A DNA stretch of 35,675 bases from Priapulus caudatus (lineage: Eukaryota; Priapulida; Priapulimorpha; Priapulimorphida; Priapulidae): contig NW_014577168.1 in the NCBI RefSeq assembly GCF_000485595.1, forward strand, positions 361,475-397,149, given 5' to 3'. The notes under the pieces were generated by a model. It was given only the letters and a program-made list of their open reading frames with translations. It did not search any database and was not told the DNA's origin. Both the position numbers and the translations under genes were made by a program. Positions 27,488 through 35,675 of the stretch are shown in pieces (position 1 is the first letter of the stretch; every line of letters starts with the position of its first letter).

Positions 27488-30400
27488 CTGTGTGAACATG
27501 ACGACGCGCTGCATGCCGTCGAGGAACGACGCAAAGTAGACCTTCGTGTCGGTGTTCGCGAACAACTCCTCAACAGCGTCGCGCTGCAGCGCGTTCACTT
27601 GGTTCTTGCGCTCGCCGCACGACCATTGCAGCTCTCGCTTCAACTCGAGCGCGTCCTGCCACACGAAGAGCGCGGTCGTGCGCGGCGCGAGCCGGCACGG
27701 CACGCCCTCGACGCCGCGCTGAGCGTACTCCACCGTGACGCCGTCGCAGTGGTTGACGACGCGCGTCGGCGCCGCGCCGTCGTGGTACCGGTCGAAAGCG
27801 ATGATCGTCGACGACTCGTTCACCTGGCAGTCGACGTCGACGCCGCCGTACGCGTTGTCGAGCCGCATCAATGTCTCGTGCAGCTTGTTGCAGAGGAAGG
27901 GCTTCGTCTCGCCGGCGACGCCCGTCACACGCGCCACCATCTGCTTGATCTTGTCGGTCTGGCGCGGGTAGAAGGGCAGGCAGGCGCCGGCGGGAACCGT
28001 CGTCCACTCGGCTCCCGTTATGAACTCCTTGCAGTCGACGTCGTACGGCGCCTTGTTCATGAGCATGAAGTACGGCGTGAAGACGACGACCTTGCTCAGG
28101 CCGAAGGACGTCATCGAGATCGAAACGGCGATGTCGCACGCGCCGCTGCCGCCGTTGCTCCCGCCCTTGCACGCGACCTTGCCCGAGCTGCCGACGGTGT
28201 CGAGCGAGAACTTGTCCGACCACTCCGAGTCGTCGACCCGCAGCGTCGCCTTCTTCTTCGCGAAGAAGTCCTTCGCGCCGAACGAGAAGAGCAGCGCCTC
28301 CTGGCGGTCGGCGGTGTGCGTCGCGACGACGCCCTCTGTGCCCTGGTAGCGCAGCGTGCGACCGGTCTTGTTCACCATCCAGAAGGGGCTGTAGACCGCC
28401 AGGTGCATCGTGCCGCCGACCCAGCGCGTGTGCACGCCGAGGTGGGCCGTCTCGCGGCCGTCGTCCGAGCGGAAGGTGAGCAGCGCGAGTTCGTCCGCGC
28501 CGCGGCGCAGCTCCACGCGCCCGCTGAAGCCCTGCGTCATGCCGTCGGCGAGCGTCAGCTCCATCGCCGTGTCGTCGGCAACGCGCGCGTGGTGCAGCGA
28601 CGCCGTCACGCCCGCCTCGAGCCGCCGCGGCCCGCCGTCGGTGCCCGGCAGCATGTACGCGACCGCGTACGGCAGCAGGTTGGTGAGAAGCACCGTCGGC
28701 CGCAGGTGTAGCGTGTACGCCGTCGTCGTCGTCGCTGCGTTGCCGTCGGCGACGACGTCGGTCTCGGCTTCGCGGCTCGCGGCGACGTAGAACGCCACGT
28801 GACCGCTCTTCGTCGACGGACACTCGAGGGTCGCCGCCGCGTCGTCGCCGCGCTCCTGCCGCCAGTTGAACGCGTTTGACGGCGAGAATCCGTCGCCGCC
28901 GAGCGGCGCAAAGTAGAAGTTGGCGTCGGCGGAGTAGACGGCAGCGAGCGGCGGGTCGAACGTCTCGTCCGGCGCGATCGTGCCGACCTTGACCAGCCGG
29001 CCGTCGACCTTGTAGTGCGTCTCCATGGCGACGGCGAGGTGGTTGCGGACGCGCACGGGCGCGCGCAGCGTCACCTGCTTCTGGCCGTCGGCGGCGTCGA
29101 CCTGCGCGACGAACGCCTCACCGGCGGCGCCGCCTGGCAGTGCGAACAGCCGCTTGCCGGCGCGCGCGACCGACAGCCGCCGCTCGTCGCCCCCGGGGCC
29201 CGCTCGCAGCGTGAGCTCGTGTTGCGGCGGACGCACGGACGCGCGCAGCTGCGACTGGTGCTTCTTCGGACTTCCCGCCGCCGGCGCGCGGAACTCCAGC
29301 GGCAGCACCCCGCCGTGCCGCACCGTGACGCCTCCGGCGGCGCCCCCTTGCGGCGGATCGAACGAGTCGTCGGGCGCGACGACGAAGTCGACTCCGGTCG
29401 CGTTGCGGACGACGCAGGGCGCGTCGATGACCTCCTCGCCGCGGCGCTGCTCCTCCTTCAGGCTGACGGCGTCTCCGAACGCGCGGCCGAGCGAGGCGAG
29501 AACGTCCAGGCACGTCTTCGTCACGCACAGCTGCATCACGTCCATCGAGACGACGTTGACGGCGAGACCGACCGGCCGCGACACGACCACCTCCATGTCG
29601 GGGTCGTCCGGCGTCGTCGGCCCCGCCCCCGCCGGGTTTTTATCGACGTGCAGATTGATCTCCCACGGCCGCAGGATGCGCGTGCCGGTGCCGCTGCCCG
29701 CCGCCGTGTCTTCGACGGGTTCGAGGAGAGGTTCCCAGACGGCGAGTCGCTCGTTGTAGAAGGCCATCTCGGCGGTGAGGACGGCGGCGAGCTGCAGCGC
29801 GCCGCTCCACTCGTGCGCCTCCGCCGTCAGCGAGCTCTCGAGCGTCAGCATCGGCAGCGTGCGCGCGCCGACGCCGCCCGCCTCGACGCGCACGACGATG
29901 CTGGCGACGCGCAGCAGCAGCTGCTCCCCGCGCTCCTCCTCCTCCTCCGCAGCATCCTCCTCCGTGGCTTCCTCCTCCGTCACCTCCGCGCCCTCCTCCG
30001 CGCCGCGCAGATACCAGAAGTCGCAGTCGGCGAGCGCGCGCGCCTGCCAGAGCGCGCCGAGTTCGATCGGCGCCTCGTGCGCGGCGTCCGCCGGCTCGGC
30101 CTGCCCCATCGCCGCGACGATGCCCGACACCGTGCGGATCGTTGCCGGGGAGACGGCGACGACGAGGTCGCCGACGGCAACATCGACCTTCTGTCCGCCG
30201 GCGGTCGGCGCCGACGCGAACAGCGTGATGTCGCACGGCTGCACGATGGTGGCGGGAACGGAGGCGGCGCGCGCGACCGGGTCGTGCGGGCACGCGACCA
30301 CGCGGAGACGCTCGATGCTGCCGGACACCTGCTGGCCGTCGGGCGACACGCGCACGCTCAGCGCGACGTCGGTGTCGACGACGAGCGCGCGCGTCCCGCG

Positions 30401-33123
30401 GTCCCGCGCGTCCTCCACGAGCGCGATCTCCGGCTTCTCCATCGTGAACTTCAACTCGAAACTCGACGTCGGAACCTCCTTCGCCGGTTTCGCCGCGGTT
30501 TCCTCCTTCTTCCCGGCGGCTGCGGGCTTCCCCGGAGCGACGGGAGCAGGAGCCGGCGCGGCGGGAAGCCCCTTCGTGAAGAAGTCCGCGACGGTGAGCA
30601 GGTAGTCCATGACGACGCAGACGTAGAAGCTGCGCACGGAGACGTCGACGCGCTTGTCGCTCGCCGGCGTCTGCGCGAAGCTGACGTCGATCATGCGCAG
30701 GTTGTGATGTCCGGGGCCGTCGTGAGCCGCCGCCGCCCGCGCCTCCATCAGCCGCGTGATCCCGGTCTCGCGGCCGCTCCTCATGTCGTCCATCACGCAG
30801 TTGTACAAGCCGACGCGCGCGGAGACGGCGTTGTCGCTCATCAGCGTGCCCTCGGCGGTCATCACCTGCAGCTCGAAGCGCGCGAGGGCCTTCGCCGGAT
30901 CGCGCGCCGCCGCGCCCGCCGTCAGACCTGACGATCCCGTGTACAGCGAGAACGAGAGCCGGTCGAACTGGAACTTGAAGCAGACGCGCTCGTGCGGCGA
31001 GTCAGCGTCCGACGCGACCACCACGGTCGCAGTGGGCTCAGCGGCGACGGTTTTCGCCTCCACGGCGACGGTTTTCGCTTCCACGGCGACGGTTTTCGCC
31101 TCCGCCGCCGCCGCCACCACCTTCTCGCTCTTCGCTACGACGCTCTTCTCGACGAGCTCGCGCTGCGTGAGCTCCGGCAGGGGTTCGGGAGCCGGCGCGC
31201 GCGTCGGCCCCTCCTGCAGGTTCTCGTTGAGCACGGCCATCACGAACGTGAAGTCCTCCTGGCTGAGCGTCGCGTCGAGCGCCGTCGCCTGCCCGCCGAC
31301 GTCGATCTCGGGGATGTCGCGGTACCACGCGGCGCACAGGTTGCGTCGCAGCTCGATCGACACGTTCACGGGAGCGATGAGCGCGCACTCGGCCACGCAG
31401 CCTCCCGCGGCGTCCAGCCGCACCCGCGTCAGCTGCAGCCGGTTCAACTCGACCAGCATCTTATCGAGAATGGACGGAAGTCCGTTCGCGTCCGTCGCGC
31501 CGGTCACGACGAAGCGGTTGCGCGCGGTCAGGCATCCGAGGTCGGCAACGATCGCCTCGAGCGCGCTCGAACTGCGCGGCACGACGATGACGGGCGCGCT
31601 CACGCTCACGTCGAGGCGAACGCGCGTCGCCTTACTCTGCAGGTTCGTCGCCGCCTCGGCGGCCGACTCGGCGGCGGCGGCGCCGGCGTCCGCGATCGCG
31701 CGCTGCGCCGCCTCGCTCTGGAACGCGGCGGCGAACGCGGCGACGTCGCCGAGGAAGCGCGCGAGCACGACGACGCGAAGCTGCGCGACGGACAACTCGA
31801 CAACGAGGTCCGCGGCGTCCATGTCGGCGTACGCGTCGCCGTCGGTCGCGCGCGCGTACTGCCGCACGTGCGCGCTCAGGAGCTCCTCCCCTCCGACCGT
31901 CGAGATGATGCGCGGGTGCGCGGCGCCCGGGGTCGGGTCGGCGACGACGACGTCGCGTAGAGACGCGGCGACGGCGATCGACTCGCGGCGCATCGTCACG
32001 CCGGCGTGCAGCCCGCTGAGCGTGAGCGCCGCCACGGCGCCGTCATCGTCGCACAGTGACACCGCGATCGAGCCGAGCCGAGCCTCCAGCTGAAGCTCGA
32101 TGATCTCCTCCAGGCGGCGCCGGCGTTCCTCCGAGAGCGGCACGGCGGCGAGCGTCGTCCGCGACGCCGCCGCCACGATCGGCTTGGGGGCGCCGGCGTC
32201 GTCCGGCGGCGGCGGCGCGGCGACCTCGGGCTTGCTCGGCACGGCAGCGGCCATCTTCTCGCCGAAATCCTTTCCGAACTGCATGAGGTGGAGGAGGGCA
32301 CCACGGTGCATCGTCACGTCAAGACGAGAGAACGTCACGGCGACCGCCTGCTCCGCGTTGCCGTACGTCGTCGCAAACTCGGGGCCGGCGCGGTTCGCGC
32401 GCACGTAGGTGGCGCTGACGAGGTCGACGTCGTCGCGGCCGGCCGCCGGCGTCCCGACGAGCGCGACGGGCGCGCCGTCGGCGCCGTTGAACTGCAGGTG
32501 GCGCACGGACACGCCGCCGACGCGCGCGCCAACGCGCATCTCGTACGTGCGCACCGCCGCCTCGACGACGACGCCTTCGACGGCGATTGCGACAATGCCA
32601 ACATCGTGCGTTTCGACACGCCGGCACACGCTCACCGCGAAGCGCCGCAGCTCGAATCGCAGCTCAATGTCCGTCAGCTGCTCCGCCGGACCCTCCTGCT
32701 TCTTCTTCGCCGCCGCCGCCACCGCCGCCGCCCGACGCGCGATCCTCTCTGCATCGCCGTCGTCGACGGCGACCGCATCCGGGACGACCGCCTCGGCGGG
32801 GGGAGCGGCGGCAGGTTCCGGAGTCGGGATGCTCGCGGCGAGGCGCGCGATCTGCTGCAGCTTGTGGTCGGAGACGGAGATGGCGAGGTTGGGAAGCTCG
32901 CTGAGCACGCGCACCTTGGGCAGGCGCGGGTCGTCGACGATCAGCCCCTTGTGGAGCTGAACGTTGAGGTCGAACGGCTTCAGAAGCTGGAGGCTGGAGT
33001 CGGCCTCGCCGCGCGCCACCTTCCAGTCGTCGCCCGGCTCGGCGAACATCACCTGAACGCGCTGCAGCGCGATGTCGAACTTGTCGTAGGAACGGCTCTT
33101 CAGGTCGTCCATCACCTCCTTCT
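27488..33123 (-). CDS. VPS13: VPS13 exon 4: giant exon with lipid-transfer rod and VAB domain
   Basis: A single 5,636-bp exon (acceptor CGAGCAG before 33123, donor ACACAG|GTACGT) holding 1,878 codons without a stop. It opens KEVMDDLKSRSYDKFDIALQ, matching the chorein-extended RBG rod of VPS13A/C, which shuttles phospholipids between organelles at contact sites. Low-complexity linkers follow: a 21-bp in-frame triplicate VAVEAKT near 31,042-31,104, an A/P/K-rich loop near 30,500, and an acidic EEATEEDAAEEEEE run near 29,960. From about exon residue 1,235 to 1,830 lies the VAB adaptor-binding domain. All six modules keep the invariant asparagine: CVVRNATG (29.40 kb), RVRNHLAV (29.05), LLTNLLPY (28.68), WMVNKTGR (28.37), FMLMNKAP (28.05), RVVNHCDG (27.76). 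GC-rich codon use opens long antisense frames that are not genes. Confidence 0.95.
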
Positions 33124-33375
33124 CTGCTCGACGAAAAACAATAGTGACGTACGTGAATAACGTACGTAGTGTGAATAATACGGGAAAGGAAGCAAGTGAG
33201 TAAAGGTACCAAGTAAAATTAGAAATAGAAAAAGAAGTCGTTAGAAAGAAGAAAACCCTCCTTCTCTGCTCGACGAAAAAACAAGAGTAACTTATGTGAA
33301 TAATGCATGTAATGTGAATAATAGCAAGTGAGTAAGAAGGTACCAAGTAAAAATACAAATAGAAAAAGATGTTAG
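33115..33375 (-). repeat. 142-bp tandem duplication of the exon 4 acceptor region
   Basis: CCTCCTTCTCTGCTCGACGA at 33,115 recurs at 33,257, and similarity continues through GTGAATAA, GTAATGTG/GTAGTGTG, AAGTGAGTAA and GGTACCAAGTAAAA for over 110 bp. The duplicated unit contains the last exon bases, the CAG acceptor and the upstream intron. The distal copy keeps TCGAGCAG|AGAAGGAGG on the minus strand, a plausible decoy acceptor. Confidence 0.85.
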
Positions 33376-33735
33376 AAATAAGAAAAAGTAAGGTCGTAAA
33401 TAAGTTGGTAAATCTAAAGTGAGTAAAAATGAGCAAAGTAATAAAAACTATAAAACCAAAAAAAAAGTAAACAATTAAGGTTAAAAGTAAAAAAAAACTA
33501 ATAAAAACAAGTAAAGTAATAAAAAGTCACAAAGCTGATAACATATATTAGTCTTATCATTACTATCCAGAATTCTATACTATCAACATCTCCAAAGAAA
33601 CATCACACCACCAGAAACCAACCAGCTAAAACACCAGCAAATTAACTAAAAAGCAGCAAAACTACATCGAATCACAATCAAAGAGAATGGAAGAATCAAA
33701 TTGAATAATTAATTTCCATAATTTTCATAATTTAT
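33376..33735. other. A-rich VPS13 intron 3, nothing further recognised
   Basis: The sequence is strongly A/T-rich with irregular AGTAAAA, AATAAAAA and ACCAG motifs. No exon, hairpin or transposon end was seen. Confidence 0.5.
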
Positions 33736-33739
33736 GCAC

Positions 33740-33928
33740 CTGTGCTGCCGACTCGTGGCAGCATCGGCCGCTTGTCCTTGACGCTGCGCATCGTGAGAGC
33801 GCCAAGGTCGAGTACGAGCAGGTGGGCGCTGTCGCTGTAGACGCCGTTCTCCGGAACGATGACGTACGACGGCTGAATGTCGATGTTCAGGTCCATGTAC
33901 TTGTGATGCTCCACGGCATGCTGTAAGC
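33740..33928 (-). CDS. VPS13: VPS13 exon 3
   Basis: 189-bp exon with acceptor GCGTGCAG before 33928 and donor ACAG|GTGCAT. It encodes LQHAVEHHKYMDLNIDIQPS, then YVIVPENGVYSDSAHLLVLD and LGALTMRSVKD. The pattern (L)(D)L.(I/V)....SY(V/I)IVP..G.(F/Y)......L(V/L)LDLG.L is the N-terminal RBG-rod signature of VPS13A/C. It takes one base from exon 2 and gives one to exon 4, and all phases agree. Confidence 0.94.
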
Positions 33929-33939
33929 CTGCACGCAAC

Positions 33940-34285
33940 AAGGTCGCGCGTGGGTCAACGAGGTCATGCATGGGTCTACGAGGTCGCGTGTGGGTCAACG
34001 AGGTCGCGCGTGGGTCAACGAGGTCGCGCGTGGGTCAACAAGGTCGCGCGTGGGGCAATGAGGTTGCGTGTGGGTCAACGAGGTCGCGCGTGGGGCAACA
34101 AGGTTGCGCGTGGGGCAACAACGTTGCGCGTGGGTCAAATAGGTCAAGTAGGTCGCACGTGGGTCAACGAGGTCGCATGTGGGTCAACGAGGTCACGCAT
34201 GGGTCAACGAGGTCACGCATAGGTCAACGAGGTCGCGCATGGGTCAACAAGGTCATGTATGAGTCAACAAGTGCAAAGGTCAATG
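33940..34285. repeat. ~20-bp minisatellite in VPS13 intron 2
   Basis: About 17 units of the form GTGGGTCAACGAGGTCGCGC, with variants at a few positions (GGGGCAACAAGGTT, CATGGGTC). The array starts about 10 bp upstream of the exon 3 acceptor on the minus strand, so it occupies the polypyrimidine/branch region. It yields a spurious plus-strand frame of GQRGRAWVN-type repeats. Confidence 0.92.
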
Positions 34286-34511
34286 ACGCAGTCCTTTACG
34301 AAATTAAATGACCGAATTCGCGAATGTCCTCAAAATACCAGACAAACCGTCGCTTCATATCACTAGCGCCGACAGAAACTCGCGCGACAAAACAATTTAA
34401 TTTCGAGCTTAGTTCCGAATTAATCCGATTTAGTTCCGATTCGAAAAGCCCTTGAATCACAGCTACGAATCTTACTCCATGCTTGCTGTCCCCCTACAGG
34501 CTGGCACTTAC

Positions 34512-34651
34512 CAGTGGCGGACATCTCTTTCAGCTCATCCAGCTTAGAGGCGGCTGCAGCCTGCAGCTGCGATAGATGAACCGACTCCGGAGGCTTGAAG
34601 AAGTCCGCAACCTGGTTGATGGTGGCCGCGTTGTACACGATCTCCAGAGGC
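34512..34651 (-). CDS. VPS13: VPS13 exon 2
   Basis: 140-bp exon with acceptor TGCGATTAG before 34651 and donor CACTG|GTAAGT. It encodes PLEIVYNAATINQVADFFKP followed by PESVHLSQLQAAAASKLDEL and KEMSATG. The block QPLEI(I/V)Y(D/N)A.T(V/I)N.(V/I)..FF is one of the best conserved in the chorein/VPS13 N-terminal rod. The first codon (Arg) is split AG|G with exon 1, which fixes the boundary. Confidence 0.95.
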
Positions 34652-34913
34652 CTAATCGCAATACAATTAACAGTTATTTTTACAATATTTATCATTTTAT
34701 TTACATTATTTATTATTTATTATATTTTATTAATTTTTCATTTTAACATATTTTAAATACTTAAATTATTAACTAAATTAATAATTACACAATTTTTATA
34801 ATTACAATTATACTACGATGACACGGGTCATTTTATTCACTGGTAAATCCATGTAGGGAAGCTGTTAGTGACCGATTCTCTACGTCCCCCCCCCTCCAGG
34901 TACGGACTTGCGC

Positions 34914-35317
34914 ATGGTTAGGGTTAGGATTAGGACCAGGGTTAGGCTCAGGGTTAAGGTTAGGATTAGGGTCAGAATAAGGGCTAGGGATAGAGTCAAG
35001 TTCAGGGTTAGGATAAGGATCAGGGTCAGGAGCAGGGTCAGCATCAGGTTCAGGATCAGGATAGGGTTAAGGTCATGGTTAAGGTTAGGATTAGGGTCAG
35101 GGTTACGATCAGGGTCAGGGTCTTGGTTAGGGTCAGGATAAGAGATAGGGTTACGGTCAGGTTCAGGGTTAGCATCAGGTTCAGGATCAGAGATAGGATT
35201 AAGCTTGGGGTTAAGGTTAGGGTCAGGGTCAGGGTCAGGGTCAGGTTCAGGATCAGGGCTAGGGTCAGGGTTACGTTCAAGGTCTAGGTCAGGATCAGGG
35301 TCAAGTTCAGGGTCACC
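34914..35317 (+). repeat. Degenerate telomere-like hexamer array in VPS13 intron 1
   Basis: About 400 bp of GGGTTA, GGGTCA, GGATTA, GGATCA and related hexamers (general form of TTAGGG variants), lying between exons 1 and 2. Very few perfect TTAGGG pairs remain. The hexamer period keeps all frames rich in VRVRIR/LTLTL-type nonsense peptides, which are not genes. It stops 5 bp before the exon 1 donor. Confidence 0.88.
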
Positions 35318-35321
35318 TCAC

Positions 35322-35526
35322 CTGGCGAGAAGCTTGACTCGCTGGTCGCACTGCTTGTCCAGCGGGTTTGTCTCGAACATCACGCTGAGCAGGTTGGCCG
35401 CCACGCCGCCGCCGGCGCCATCTGTCTGCGTCGTGACCAGGTGCGGCACGCTGTCGCCGGCCGGCACGCCGTACACGGCCATCGACGCAATGCTGGCGTC
35501 AACCTGCATCGAGAAAGTGTCTACGT
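35322..35526 (-). CDS. VPS13: VPS13 exon 1 of this window (gene continues beyond the window)
   Basis: The donor GCCAG|GTGAGG at 35322 is clear. The acceptor is either CGCCTGCAG before 35526 or GATGCAG before 35503, and both keep frame. It encodes ASIASMAVYGVPAGDSVPHL and ends AANLLSVMFETNPLDKQCDQ RVKLLA. LL(S)(V/I)xFExNPLDxxxDQRV is a conserved VPS13 rod motif about 500 residues from the N-terminus in human VPS13A. Several upstream exons, including the chorein start, must therefore lie beyond 35,675. Confidence 0.9.
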
Positions 35527-35550
35527 CTGCAGGCGGTGATCGGTCATCAG

Positions 35551-35675
35551 ACATACCTCTCTCTTTCTCTCTATCACACACATACCTCTCTCTCTCTCTC
35601 TATCACACACATACCTCTCTCTCTCTCTCTATCACACACATACCTCTCTCTCTCTCTCTATCACACACATACCTC
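35551..35675. repeat. CT-rich tandem repeat, ~29-30-bp unit
   Basis: Units CATACCTCTCTCTCTCTCTC + TATCACACA recur about four times and run to the window edge, in the intron upstream of VPS13 exon 1. On the minus strand each unit contains GAGAG|GTATGTGTG, a good match to a 5' splice donor. Confidence 0.85.

Noticed and set aside
27599-28711. 370-codon plus-strand open frame
   Set aside because: Same reason: antisense shadow of the VAB-encoding sequence.
29015-30931. 638-codon plus-strand open frame opposite VPS13 exon 4
   Set aside because: It is antisense to a well-supported exon, and its Arg/Asp/His-rich composition is what GC-rich codons give on the other strand. No domain is visible.
33940-34285. 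CRISPR-like regular array
   Set aside because: The units are contiguous 20-bp tandem repeats with no unique spacers, in an animal intron.
34914-35287. VRVRIR- and LTLTL-type open frames
   Set aside because: Hexamer repeats keep frames open; no biological protein is implied.

Overview
The window reads as nuclear DNA of an animal, most likely a non-vertebrate metazoan. Genes are split by GT-AG introns. The largest gene is a VPS13A/C-type bridge-like lipid transfer protein, and a second gene resembles a metazoan nuclear receptor corepressor. TTAGGG-type telomere-like repeats occur, and intergenic DNA is packed with short non-autonomous DNA transposons and a Helitron-like element. All three recognisable genes lie on the minus strand. 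Nothing convincing is coded on the plus strand, and I saw no tRNA, rRNA or CRISPR array. Species cannot be read from the sequence.

Layout. (1) 0.5-1.6 kb: three phase-compatible exons of a glutamine-rich protein resembling the NCoR/SMRT N-terminus. A CCAAT/ETS palindrome at 3.7-3.84 kb may be its promoter. (2) 2-7.6 kb: hAT-like MITEs, one copy of a 1.3-kb repeat, and a Helitron-like element ending in a hairpin plus CTAG. (3) 8.0-10.7 kb: a small rhodanese-domain gene in four exons, with a large fold-back MITE in an intron. (4) 10.8-16.6 kb: a second copy of the 1.3-kb repeat, several MITEs with recognisable target-site duplications, and a three-unit tandem repeat. (5) 16.7-35.5 kb: the VPS13 gene, running from high to low coordinates. 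It lacks its N-terminal exons (beyond the window) but keeps its stop codon. Ten exons join in frame to 2,736 codons including the stop. One exon alone is 5,636 bp.

The odd part is the 3' third of VPS13. A block carrying exons 7-9 is present twice (about 17.4-20.1 kb and 20.1-25.9 kb), with a chimeric exon at the junction (20,078-20,202) and a 10-N gap at 18,982-18,991. In each copy one exon is clean and the other is full of insertion-rich frameshifts, so an intact coding sequence must be a mosaic of the two. The copies also differ by a MITE present in only one. A 3-kb, 27-bp-unit minisatellite occupies intron 7 in one copy, and the gap sits at the same place in the other. The pattern fits either a real tandem duplication or two haplotypes joined during assembly, patched with unpolished long-read sequence.

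Several VPS13 introns contain tandem copies of their own exon-intron boundary: a 73-bp ladder of the exon 6 donor, decaying copies of the exon 6 acceptor, and a 142-bp duplication of the exon 4 acceptor. This recurrent splice-site duplication is the most unusual biological signal in the window.

The genes do not look functionally coupled. VPS13 would act at organelle contact sites, the rhodanese protein in sulfur or redox chemistry, and the corepressor-like protein in chromatin repression.
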